Of a stretch of 64,000 nt of DNA, positions 52,320-60,635 are shown piece after piece. This DNA comes from Streptosporangium sandarakinum. GTDB taxonomy: Bacteria; Actinomycetota; Actinomycetes; Streptosporangiales; Streptosporangiaceae. The stretch lies in assembly GCF_013409935.1 (NCBI RefSeq), contig NZ_JACCCO010000001.1, positions 744,001 to 808,000 on the forward strand, in the 5' to 3' direction. The number at the start of each line of letters is the position of its first letter. The first letter of the stretch is position 1. Position numbers and translations under genes: made by a program. Below the pieces are notes generated by a model. That model saw nothing but the letters and a program-made list of their open reading frames with translations, did no database searches and was not told where the DNA came from.

Positions 52320-53698
52320 GCCGTCTCCCCCGCCGCCGGCGTCCCGGCGCCCTCGATGGTTCCGCTCACGCTGAGCCCCTCCCGCACGGCTGCCGCCAGC
52401 CGGTCGATGTCGTCCCTGGAGTGCCGCTCGGTCACGCAGACCAGCAGCGTGCGGTCGTCCAGCCGGACGCCGCCGAAGATGCCGTGCTCACGCAGCGCGG
52501 CGAGGAGGCCGTCCGCGGAGGGCACCTCGATCGCGAACTCGCGGAAGTGCACCGCGTCGGGGTGCAGCACCCGGGCGCCGGCGGCGGCGAGCCGCTCCAT
52601 CGCGTAGCGGGTGCGGGCCAGGATCGTCTCGCCGAGCTCGCGCATGCCCTCGGGGCCCATCAGCGCGAGGTAGACCCCGGCGGTGATGCCCCACAGGGCG
52701 GCCGCGGTGCCCACCCATTCCTTGCCCTCCTCGCGGTGGGCGAAGGAGGTGCGGTCGTAGAAGACGTCGCCGAAGCCGTACTCGCCGGGGACCTCGGTCG
52801 GCGCGAGGCCGAACAGCCGCGAGGGGAACTCCGCGACCAGGCGTTCCTCGTCGCGGGTGGCGATGTACCCGGCGTGGCCGCCGCCGTGGGCCTGGTGCAT
52901 GCCGAGCGACTGGATGTCGCCGCAGGCGATGTCGGCGCCGTAGGCGGCGGGCGGGGCGAGCACGCCCAGCGAGATCGGGTCGGTGGAGACGACGAGCAGC
53001 GCGCCGGCGGCGTGCGCGAGCTCGGCGAGCTCGCGGCCCCGGGTCTCCACGACGCCGTAGACGTTCGGGGTCTCCAGGTAGATCGCGGCGAAGGTCTCGT
53101 CGATCCGCACGTCGCCGATCTCGCCGCCCGGCCCGACCGGGGCGACGACCAGCTCGACGTCGTGGTCGAGGAAGTCATGCAGCTTGCTCATCTTGTCGGC
53201 GGCGACGGCCCCGCTGATCAGCACCTTCGACCGGCCGGTGTAGCGGACGGCCATCCGGATCGCGGTGCCGGCCGCCTGGTAGCCGTCGTAGGTGGGGACG
53301 TTGACGACGTCCATCTCCAGCAGCTCGGCCATCATGCTGACGTACTCGAACAGGGCCTGGAACCGGCCGTGGTCCTCGTACGGCTCGCCCGCGTAGGCGG
53401 TGAGGAACTCGCCGCGCCCGTTGATCTCGTCGCAGACGGCCGGCACGTGGTGCGGGTAGCAGCCGTGGCCGAGGAAGCTGAGCGCCTCGGTGGTGTCGGT
53501 GTTGCGGCCCAGCAGCCCGCGCATGTGCGCGACCAGCTCGTGCTCGGAGACCAGCGGCTCGGGCAGGTCCAGAGGCCGGTCCAGGCGCAGGTCCGCCGGA
53601 ATGGCGGCGTAGAGCTCCTCGACGCTCGCGGCGCCGATGGCCGCCAGCATCTCGGCCCGCACGCCGGGTTCGGCGTTCGGGATGTAGGGGTGTGTCAC
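52316..53698 (-). CDS. Divergent glycine dehydrogenase subunit 1 (GcvPA-like)
   Basis: 460-aa N-terminal half of a split P-protein: HPYIPNAEPGVRAEMLAAIG, LSFLGHGCYPHHVPAVCDEI, FQALFEYVSMMAELLEMDVV and VPTYDGYQAAGTAIRMAVRY. It lacks a PLP lysine and forms a heterotetramer with GcvPB in the known enzyme. The canonical YTPYQPEISQGTLQ stretch is replaced by YAGEPYEDHGRFQ, so the active-site edge may differ. The GTG at 53698 overlaps the GH42 stop (GTGA). Expression is thus tied to a sugar hydrolase, unlike housekeeping glycine cleavage genes. Confidence 0.85.
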   Translation of the reverse strand: MTHPYIPNAEPGVRAEMLAAIGAASVEELYAAIPADLRLDRPLDLPEPLVSEHELVAHMRGLLGRNTDTTEALSFLGHGCYPHHVPAVCDEINGRGEFLTAYAGEPYEDHGRFQALFEYVSMMAELLEMDVVNVPTYDGYQAAGTAIRMAVRYTGRSKVLISGAVAADKMSKLHDFLDHDVELVVAPVGPGGEIGDVRIDETFAAIYLETPNVYGVVETRGRELAELAHAAGALLVVSTDPISLGVLAPPAAYGADIACGDIQSLGMHQAHGGGHAGYIATRDEERLVAEFPSRLFGLAPTEVPGEYGFGDVFYDRTSFAHREEGKEWVGTAAALWGITAGVYLALMGPEGMRELGETILARTRYAMERLAAAGARVLHPDAVHFREFAIEVPSADGLLAALREHGIFGGVRLDDRTLLVCVTERHSRDDIDRLAAAVREGLSVSGTIEGAGTPAAGETA

Positions 53699-55707
53699 CG
53701 TTCTCCTTCGGTCGGTCCGGCGCCGGTGCGGAGCACCACCGCGTCGCGGGCCGGGATCTCGATGCGGCCGCGCAGGTCACGGCCGGTCAGCAGGTCGGTC
53801 CCCGGCTCGGCGAGGTCCATCCGGGCGGGGGTCGTCGCGTGGTTGAGCAGGAAGAGGTAGGGGCCCCGGCGGGTGGCCTCCACGCCCTCGGGCACGTCGG
53901 CCACCGGCCGGACGCCCGCGGCGGCCAGGACCTCCGACAGCACCGGGGTGACGTCGTCGAGCAGGCAGCTCAGGTAGGTCGCCCGCCCGCGGCGGGTGAT
54001 CGCCGGCTGCCCGTCGAGGTCGCCGCCCTCGTAGCGGGCGAGCACCTCGGCGTCCTCGACGCGCAGCCACTCGGCCCAGGTCCGCGCCGGCACGGCCGCC
54101 GCGTCCGCGTACGCCCCCGTGGCCGCCCCGGTGACGGGCCGGACCCGCTGGACCTGTCCGTCGGGGAGCGGCCAGAACTCGTCGACCGTCAGGCCGAGCG
54201 GTTCGCGCAGCGGGCCGGGGGCGCCGCCGTCGTGCACCTGGTCGGCCGCGTCGACGACGCCGCTGAACGGGCCGACGACGAGGTGCCCGTCGAAGGCGGC
54301 CAGGTGCCGGGCCTGCTCCGGCGTGCACATGTAGAGGTTGGGCGCGATGACCACCCGGTAGCCGGACAGGTCGCGGCCCGCGGGGACGAGGTCGACCGCG
54401 ACGCCGCGGGCGTGCAGCGGCCGGTACCAGGACAGCAGGAGGTCCTTGAGCCTGAGCCGGTCGGACGGCATCGACTCGGGGGCCTCCAGGCCCCACCAGC
54501 TGTCCCAGTCGAGGAGGAGCGCCACGTCGGCGCGCGTCCCGGTTCCGGCGATCTCGGCGAGGCGCCGCAGGTCGGCGCCGAGCCGGAGGGTGTCCCGCCA
54601 GCCGCGGGCGGCGGTGCCGCCGTGCGGGAGCAGCGCGGAGTGGAACTTCTCCGGGCCGTAGCGGGCCTGCCGCCACTGGAAGAACATCGCGCCGTCCGCG
54701 CCGTGGGCCAGGGCCTGCAGGCTGTGCAGGCGCATCATGCCCGGCGGCTTGGGCGCGTTGACCTCCCGCCAGCTCACCGCGCTCGCGGCCTGCTCCAGCA
54801 GGATCCACGGCCGCCGCTTCAGCGAGCGCATCAGGTCGTAGCTGAGCGCGACCGCCACGTGCGATTCGGGGTCGGCGGGGTCGGGGTAGGCGTCGTCGCT
54901 GACCACGTCCTCGGCGGCGGCCCACTTCCAGTAGTCCAGGCCGTGCAGGATGCTCATGAAGTTGGTGGTCACCGGCACGTCCGGGGTGACCTCGCGCAGC
55001 ACGGCCCGCTCCAGCTCGAAGCACTCCAGCAGCGCGTCGGAGCAGAAGCGGCGCCAGTCGAGTACCTGGGTGGGGTTGACCGGCCCGGGGGCCTTGCGGG
55101 GCGGTTCGACCTGGTCGAACGCGGTGTAGTGCTGGCCCCAGCAGGAGGTGCCCCAGGCGGCGTTCAGCCCGTCGACCGTCCCGTAGCGGCTCTCCAGCCA
55201 GGCCCGGAAGTGCCGGGCCGACTCGGCGCAGAAGCATTCGAGGACGTGGTCGGCGTACTCGTTGCCGATGTGCCACAGGGCCAGGGCGGGGTGCCGGCCG
55301 TACCGGGCGGCCATGGCGCGGACCAGCCGGACGGCGGCGTCGCGGAAGACCGGCGAGCTGGGGCAGTAGCTCTGCCGGGAGCCGAACTCCAGGCGCGTCC
55401 CGGCGGCGTCCACCGGCAGCACCTCGGGGTGGTCGCGGACCAGCCAGGGCGGCGGGGTCGCGGTGGCGGTGGCCAGGTCGGCGGCGACGCCGTGCTCGTG
55501 CAGCAGGTCGAGGACGCGGTCCAGCCAGCCGAAGTCGTACTCCCCGGGGCGCGGTTCGAGCCGGGACCAGGAGAAGACGGCGACGGTCGCCATGTTGACG
55601 CCCGCCTCGGCCATCAGCCGGACATCCTCCTCCCAGACGTGCTCCGGCCACTGCTCGGGGTTGTAGTCACCGCCGAACAGCAGACCGGAAACCCTGGTCA
55701 GCCCCAC
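53695..55707 (-). CDS. Beta-galactosidase, glycoside hydrolase family 42
   Basis: 670 aa, cytoplasmic. LLFGGDYNPEQWPEHVWEED is the GH42 opening. ALWHIGNEYADHVLECFCAE holds the acid/base Glu (NEY), and RPWILLEQAASAVSWREVNA the nucleophile Glu region. The Cys cluster often seen for zinc is partly present. The GTG at 55707 follows GGAG at six bases and matches family starts. A longer frame to 55779 would cross the promoter. It is first in a nine-gene operon and is preceded by a strong promoter, with a GntR gene divergent. Confidence 0.92.
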   Translation of the reverse strand: MGLTRVSGLLFGGDYNPEQWPEHVWEEDVRLMAEAGVNMATVAVFSWSRLEPRPGEYDFGWLDRVLDLLHEHGVAADLATATATPPPWLVRDHPEVLPVDAAGTRLEFGSRQSYCPSSPVFRDAAVRLVRAMAARYGRHPALALWHIGNEYADHVLECFCAESARHFRAWLESRYGTVDGLNAAWGTSCWGQHYTAFDQVEPPRKAPGPVNPTQVLDWRRFCSDALLECFELERAVLREVTPDVPVTTNFMSILHGLDYWKWAAAEDVVSDDAYPDPADPESHVAVALSYDLMRSLKRRPWILLEQAASAVSWREVNAPKPPGMMRLHSLQALAHGADGAMFFQWRQARYGPEKFHSALLPHGGTAARGWRDTLRLGADLRRLAEIAGTGTRADVALLLDWDSWWGLEAPESMPSDRLRLKDLLLSWYRPLHARGVAVDLVPAGRDLSGYRVVIAPNLYMCTPEQARHLAAFDGHLVVGPFSGVVDAADQVHDGGAPGPLREPLGLTVDEFWPLPDGQVQRVRPVTGAATGAYADAAAVPARTWAEWLRVEDAEVLARYEGGDLDGQPAITRRGRATYLSCLLDDVTPVLSEVLAAAGVRPVADVPEGVEATRRGPYLFLLNHATTPARMDLAEPGTDLLTGRDLRGRIEIPARDAVVLRTGAGPTEGER

Positions 55708-55817
55708 CCGAAACTCCAATCTGTGACATGTAATATTTTGTATGCAGAATTCATAGTGCAGTGTGCTGAATGCCGTCAAGCGGGTAGGCTTCAGCCAAGA
55801 TCAACACGAGGAGTGCA
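55708..55817. promoter_or_regulatory. Divergent promoter/operator region of the GH42 operon
   Basis: This gap is clearly AT-richer than its surroundings. On the minus strand TTGACG (55774-55779), an 18-bp spacer and TATGAA (55750-55755) form a near-consensus promoter about 36 bp before the ribosome-binding site and GTG of the GH42 gene. ATTCA at 55749-55753 and TGAAT at 55767-55771 make an inverted repeat with 13 bp between, overlapping the -10 box and spacer. It is a candidate operator for the divergent GntR protein. Confidence 0.65.
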
Positions 55818-56456
55818 ATGGCGATCGAGCGGCGCCCCCTCCGCGAGCAGATCCGCGAGGAGCTGATGCTCCGGCTCGAACGGGGCGACTTCGCCGCGGG
55901 GACCGACATCAACGAGGCCGTCCTGGCCGGAGAGCTCGGCGTCAGCCGGACCCCGCTGCGCGAGGCCCTGATCACCCTCGCCGGCGAGGGCGTGCTGGAG
56001 AGCAACCAGGGCAGGGGCTTCCGGTTCGCCCCGGTCAGCCGCAAGGAGTTCAGGGAGCTGTGCGCGATCGTGGCGGCCCTGGAGGCGCTGGCCCTGGAGA
56101 GCTCCGACCCGGCCCACCTACGCGAGGTCGCCCCGGAGCTGCTCCGGCTCGCCCGGGAGTTCTCCGCCGACGTCGCCGCGCGTCAGGAGATCGAACACCA
56201 CGACGACGAGTGGCACGACCTGCTACTGAGCGGTTGCGGCAACGAACGGCTGCTCGATCTGATCACCAGCGTCAAGGCGGGCATGCGCCGCTACACCCAC
56301 CTGATGTCCGGCGACGGCACCCCGATGACGCGCGCCGCCGAGGAGCACCGCCGGATCGCCGAACGGCTGCTCGAAGACGACCTTCAGGGCGCGGTGAGCG
56401 CCCTGCGGGACAACTGGGTCAACGGCATGGAGCGGATGATCGCCCGCATCCCCTGA
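55818..56456 (+). CDS. GntR family (FCD subfamily) transcriptional regulator
   Basis: 212 aa. The N-terminal winged helix has LREQIREELMLRLERGDFAA, VLAGELGVSRTPLREALITL and EGVLESNQGRGFRFAPVSRK, the GntR signature. The C-terminal FCD-type effector domain is helical and carries His/Asp residues suited to a metal site (EIEHHDDEWHDLLLSG, TRAAEEHRRIAERL). GAGGAG precedes the ATG. It is divergent from the GH42 operon and very likely controls it. FCD ligands are usually organic acids rather than sugars, which is relevant to the GcvP-like genes. Confidence 0.92.
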   Translation: MAIERRPLREQIREELMLRLERGDFAAGTDINEAVLAGELGVSRTPLREALITLAGEGVLESNQGRGFRFAPVSRKEFRELCAIVAALEALALESSDPAHLREVAPELLRLAREFSADVAARQEIEHHDDEWHDLLLSGCGNERLLDLITSVKAGMRRYTHLMSGDGTPMTRAAEEHRRIAERLLEDDLQGAVSALRDNWVNGMERMIARIP

Positions 56457-56587
56457 CCGCCACCCGGCCCGGCCGGCCGCCGCACGGACCACCCGCGTGA
56501 CCGCCGCACGGCCCGGCCGCCGCACGGCCGCCCGCGGCGGAGGCACGGGCCCGCCCGCGCACACCCGCCCGCGGCGGAAGCACGCGC

Positions 56588-56842
56588 CTACTTGTGCCGG
56601 AAGTAGACGAACAGCCGGCCGTGGTTCTTGGAGTCCTTGTCGATGCGGTGGTAGAGGGCCTTGATCTCCTTCTGCTCCAGGAAGCGCAGCACCTTCTTCT
56701 TGAGCTGGCCGGAGCCCTTCCCCGGGATGATCTCGACCTCGGTGGCCCTCTTCCTGATCGCCTCGTCGATGATGCCGCGCAGCGCCTTGTCGATCTCGCC
56801 ACCGCGGTTGAAGATCGGGTGCAGGTCGAGCTTGAGCTTCAC
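56588..56842 (-). CDS. Small Smr domain protein
   Basis: 84 aa from the GTG at 56842 with GGAGGA upstream. KLKLDLHPIFNRGGEIDKAL, then EVEIIPGKGSGQLKKKVLRF match the stand-alone Smr (MutS-related) domain, with the LDLH and GKGxG motifs. Smr domains bind or cut nucleic acid; isolated small ones in actinobacteria have no assigned role. The C-terminus ends YFRHK. Its downstream region contains a GCCCGCGGCGGA(G/A)GCACG direct repeat near 56528-56585. Confidence 0.88.
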   Translation of the reverse strand: MKLKLDLHPIFNRGGEIDKALRGIIDEAIRKRATEVEIIPGKGSGQLKKKVLRFLEQKEIKALYHRIDKDSKNHGRLFVYFRHK

Positions 56843-57293
56843 AACGTCCTCCTCGCGGGCCCCCGGGTGTGCGCGCGGCGGACCGCGCCGGAACCGGCAC
56901 CGTAAGGCTACGGCCTCACCCGCGGCCCATGGAACGGCCGCTCCGGGCCGGAACCGGCCCGTCCCTTCCGGGGGCCGGCCGTCCACTCCCCCGGACCGCG
57001 GCCCGCGGGACAGGCGCCCCGGGCCGCGGTGGCCCGCCACCGGGTCGTCGGCGATCGTGTGATCAGATTTGCCCAAGCAGGGTGTTTATTGTGGCAGTTT
57101 CCGTCTCTAGCCAAGCAAATGGCCGCTGATTAGTCTCCCAGTCAGGTCGGCCGCCCTCACGGACGGTCGATCGCTCGTCACCCACGGGGAGGGCCGAGAC
57201 CTCCTCAGTCATGCCCGCGGCCGGGCACGGCCGGGTGACCCGGGACCTCCACGCGGGGTGACGCGCTCTTGTGTCCCCCACAGGGAGGTCTCC
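56843..57293. other. Intergenic region upstream of the subtilase gene
   Basis: About 450 bp. A distinctly AT-rich patch at 57058-57130 (contains TGTTTATTGTGG and CTGATTAGTCTCC) probably holds promoters for the divergent Smr and subtilase genes, but no confident -35/-10 pair can be assigned. The remainder is GC-rich without coding signs. Confidence 0.4.
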
Positions 57294-60200
57294 TTGCCCA
57301 GTACCCCCCAGCCGCCCCGGATCAGGCGGGTGGCGGTGCTCGCCGCCGGCCTCGGGCTCGTCGCGGCGATGACGCCCCCGGCGAGCGCGGATCCCGCCCC
57401 CACGCCGGCCCCGAAGAAGTGGACGGCGACCCCGCTGACCGGCGGCGAGCCGGTCCAGGGGGCCAAGTCGGCGACCGGCAGGCTCGCCCGGAGCGACACG
57501 GCGCTGCTGAAGTCGACGTCGAGCGCCCCCGTCAACGTGATGGTCAAGCTCGACTACGACTCGTACGCCGCCTACCAGGGCGACCTCGAAGGGCTTCCCG
57601 CCACGAGTCCCGCGAAGACCGGCAGGGCGCTCGACGTCAGGGGCGCGACCGCCAAGAAGTACGAGAAGCACATCGAGCGGGTGGAGAACGCCTTCCTCGC
57701 CGAGCTGGCCAGGAAGGTGCCGGGCGCCCGGGCCGGGCAGAAGCTGCGCACCGTCTACGGCGGCATCGCGCTGCGGATCCCCGCCGACAAGGCGGCCGAG
57801 GTGCTGAAGCTGCCCGGGGTCGCGGCGGTCCAGCACGACAAGCCCGAGAAGCCGCTGACCGACTCCAGCTCCGACTTCATCGGGGCGCCGGCGATCTACA
57901 GCAGGCTGGGCGGCAGCTCCTCCTCCGGCAAGGGCGTCGTCGTCGGCGTCCTCGACTCCGGCGTCTGGCCGGAGCACCCCCAGTTCGCCGACCCCGGCGA
58001 CCTGCCCGCCGCGCCGCCCACCCGGGACGGCTCCCCACGCGTCTGCGACTTCGGCGACAACCCGCTGACCCCGGCCGCCGACCCGTTCACCTGCAACGAC
58101 AAGCTCATCGGCGGCGCGCCGTTCCTGGAGACCTACAACGCGGTGGTCGGCGGCGAGGTGTACCCCGACAGCGCGCGCGACTCCAACGGCCACGGCACCC
58201 ACACCGCGACCACCTCGGCCGGCGGCCCGGTGGCCGACGCCGACCCCCTGGGCATCAGCCGCGGCCCGATCCACGGCATCGCCCCGGCGGCGCACGTGTC
58301 GATCTACAAGGTGTGCGGGGTGGAGGGCTGCTTCCCCTCCGACTCCGCGCAGGCCGTGGGCCGGGCGATCCTGGACGGCGTCCGGGTGATCAACTTCTCG
58401 ATCTCCGGCGGCGGCTCCCCCTACACCGACCCGGTGGAGCTGGCCTTCCTCGACGCCTACGCCGCGGGCGTGTTCGTGTCGGCCTCGGCGGGCAACTCCG
58501 GCCCCGGCGCGGGGACCACCGACCACCGCGGCCCGTGGGTGACCACGGTGGCGGCCTCCACGCAGTCCAGGACGTTCCAGTCCACCGTCACGCTGACCGG
58601 CACGGGCGGCGCGACGGCCACGCTCAAGGGCGCCTCCATCACCGCCGGGGTGACCTCCCCGCAGCGGGTCGTGCTCGCCTCGGCTCCGCCGTACTCCAAC
58701 CCGCTCTGTACGGTCCCGGCCCCTCCGGGCCTTTTCACCGGCAAGATCGTCGCCTGTGAGCGCGGCCCCGGCCGGGTGCTGAAGGGCTTCAACGTGCGCC
58801 AGGGCGGCGCGGCGGGGATGATCCTCTACAACACCACGCCGCTCGACGTGATGACCGACAACCACTGGCTGCCCACGGTCCACATCGACAAGCCGGAGAC
58901 CGACGCCCTGCTGGCCTTCCTGTCGGCCAACCCCGGCGCGACCGCGTCGTTCCCGCAGGGAGCCAAGACCACCTGGCAGGGCGACGCCATGGCCACGTTC
59001 TCCTCCCGCGGGCCGGGCGGTGACTTCCTCAAGCCGGACGTCACCGCGCCCGGCCTGCACATCCTGGCGGGCCAGACGCCGACGCTGGAAGGTCCGGCGG
59101 GCGGCCCGCAGGGCCAGCTGTACCAGGCCATCGCGGGCACCTCGATGGCGTCGCCGCACGTCGCGGGCGCCGCGGCCCTGGTGTTCGCGCTGCACCCCGA
59201 CTGGACCCCCGGCCAGGTCAAGTCCGCGCTGGAGACCACGGCCAGGACGTCGGTCACCAAGCAGGACCGCGTCACCCCCGCCGACCCGTTCGACCTCGGC
59301 GGCGGCCGCATCGACCTGACGAAGGCCGGCGACCCCGGGCTGACCCTGGACGAGACCGCGGAGAACTTCGCCGCCTCGGCCACCGACGAGCGGAACCGCA
59401 TCAACCTCAACCTGCCGTCGGTGAACGCCCCGACCATGCCGGGGCTCATCACCGTCAAGCGGACGGTCACCAACGTCACCGACAGGACGCTCACCTACAC
59501 CGCGACCGGCAGGACCGTCAGCGGGGCGAAGATCGCGGTGCTGCCGCCGCTGTTCAACGTCAAGCCGGGCAAGAGCGCGAAGATCTCCGTGGTGGTCACC
59601 GCCCCCGACCTGCCCGACGGCCAGTACTTCGGCCAGGTGGACCTCAAGCAGGTCGGCGGGAACCGCGACCTGCACCTGCCGGTGGCGTTCTTCCGCAAGG
59701 AGGGCGCCGTCCCGGTCGACCAGACCTGCACGCCGGACACCATCGCCCGGAACACCGGCGAGTCCACCTGCACGGTGAGCGTGCGCAACGACACGTTCAA
59801 CGACACCGAGGTGACGGCGGTCAGCACGCTGGACGCCAAACTGCGCCTCAACGGCGTCACGGGGGCCACGAAGATCGGCTCCCAGATCGCCACGGCGAAG
59901 GCGACCCTGGCGGGCAGGCAGCCGGACAGGCCCGTCGTCACGCCCGGCACCGGGCCCGCGCCGTACCTGCCGCTGGACGCCTTCGGCATCGCGCCGACGC
60001 CGATCGGCGACGAGCAGGCGCTCAACTTCACCGTCCCGGCGTTCACGTACGCCGGGCGGACCTACACCCGGATCGGCGTCGTCTCCGACGGCTACACGGT
60101 CGCGGGAGGCACCTCGGGCTCCGGTGACATCGAGCCCGTCCCGCAGGCCCTGCCCGACCCGGCGGCTCCCAACAACGTGCTCGCCCCCTACTGGACCGAC

Positions 60201-60635
60201 CTGGACGGCACCGGCGCGCCCGGCGTCTACGTCGCGACCCTCACCGACGGCGTCGACGACTGGCTCGTCGTCGAGTGGCGGGTCAACCTCTACGGCACCA
60301 CCGACGCCAAGGTGTTCCAGCAGTGGATCGGGCTCAACGGCACCGAGGACATCACCTACACCTACGACCCGGAGCGGCTGCCCGGTGACACCCCGGCGGG
60401 CTACGGCCTGACCGTGGGCGCCGAGAACACCGAGGGCACGGCCGGAACGCAGATCAGCGGCCCGCCGACCCAGGACCTCCGGGTGAACAGCACGCCCGGC
60501 GCCCCGGGCGGCACCCTCACCTACACGATGAAGGTCAAGGGGGTCGCGACGGGGGCCGGCACGGTGACCACCGGCACCTCGACGCCCGAGGTGGAGGGCC
60601 TCACCATCGAGGTCGACAAGATAACCGTCCGTTGA
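57294..60635 (+). CDS. Secreted S8 family serine peptidase (subtilase) with PA insert
   Basis: About 1113 aa. A signal peptide (RVAVLAAGLGLVAAMTPPAS-A) and an I9-like propeptide (PVNVMVKLDYDSYAAY to LPGVAAVQHD) lead to the peptidase: Asp221 in VGVLDSGVWPEHPQ, His300 in SNGHGTHTA and Ser617 in GTSMASPHVAGAAAL, numbered from the TTG. A PA domain (about 390-520) sits between His and Ser, as in plant-like subtilases. C-terminal fibronectin-like domains follow. The TTG at 57294 is preferred because GGGAGG lies five bases before it. An in-frame GTG at 57258 lacks one. The stop codon coincides with the end of a TnpB element. Confidence 0.9.
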   Translation: MPSTPQPPRIRRVAVLAAGLGLVAAMTPPASADPAPTPAPKKWTATPLTGGEPVQGAKSATGRLARSDTALLKSTSSAPVNVMVKLDYDSYAAYQGDLEGLPATSPAKTGRALDVRGATAKKYEKHIERVENAFLAELARKVPGARAGQKLRTVYGGIALRIPADKAAEVLKLPGVAAVQHDKPEKPLTDSSSDFIGAPAIYSRLGGSSSSGKGVVVGVLDSGVWPEHPQFADPGDLPAAPPTRDGSPRVCDFGDNPLTPAADPFTCNDKLIGGAPFLETYNAVVGGEVYPDSARDSNGHGTHTATTSAGGPVADADPLGISRGPIHGIAPAAHVSIYKVCGVEGCFPSDSAQAVGRAILDGVRVINFSISGGGSPYTDPVELAFLDAYAAGVFVSASAGNSGPGAGTTDHRGPWVTTVAASTQSRTFQSTVTLTGTGGATATLKGASITAGVTSPQRVVLASAPPYSNPLCTVPAPPGLFTGKIVACERGPGRVLKGFNVRQGGAAGMILYNTTPLDVMTDNHWLPTVHIDKPETDALLAFLSANPGATASFPQGAKTTWQGDAMATFSSRGPGGDFLKPDVTAPGLHILAGQTPTLEGPAGGPQGQLYQAIAGTSMASPHVAGAAALVFALHPDWTPGQVKSALETTARTSVTKQDRVTPADPFDLGGGRIDLTKAGDPGLTLDETAENFAASATDERNRINLNLPSVNAPTMPGLITVKRTVTNVTDRTLTYTATGRTVSGAKIAVLPPLFNVKPGKSAKISVVVTAPDLPDGQYFGQVDLKQVGGNRDLHLPVAFFRKEGAVPVDQTCTPDTIARNTGESTCTVSVRNDTFNDTEVTAVSTLDAKLRLNGVTGATKIGSQIATAKATLAGRQPDRPVVTPGTGPAPYLPLDAFGIAPTPIGDEQALNFTVPAFTYAGRTYTRIGVVSDGYTVAGGTSGSGDIEPVPQALPDPAAPNNVLAPYWTDLDGTGAPGVYVATLTDGVDDWLVVEWRVNLYGTTDAKVFQQWIGLNGTEDITYTYDPERLPGDTPAGYGLTVGAENTEGTAGTQISGPPTQDLRVNSTPGAPGGTLTYTMKVKGVATGAGTVTTGTSTPEVEGLTIEVDKITVR

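Noticed and set aside
50760..53698. Housekeeping glycine cleavage system with a glycine riboswitch
   Set aside because: No gcvT, gcvH or riboswitch-like leader is present. The genes start by overlap with a GH42 gene.
57058..57130. Riboswitch or tRNA in the AT-rich patch upstream of the subtilase
   Set aside because: No cloverleaf and no conserved riboswitch core could be recognised. It is treated as a promoter region.
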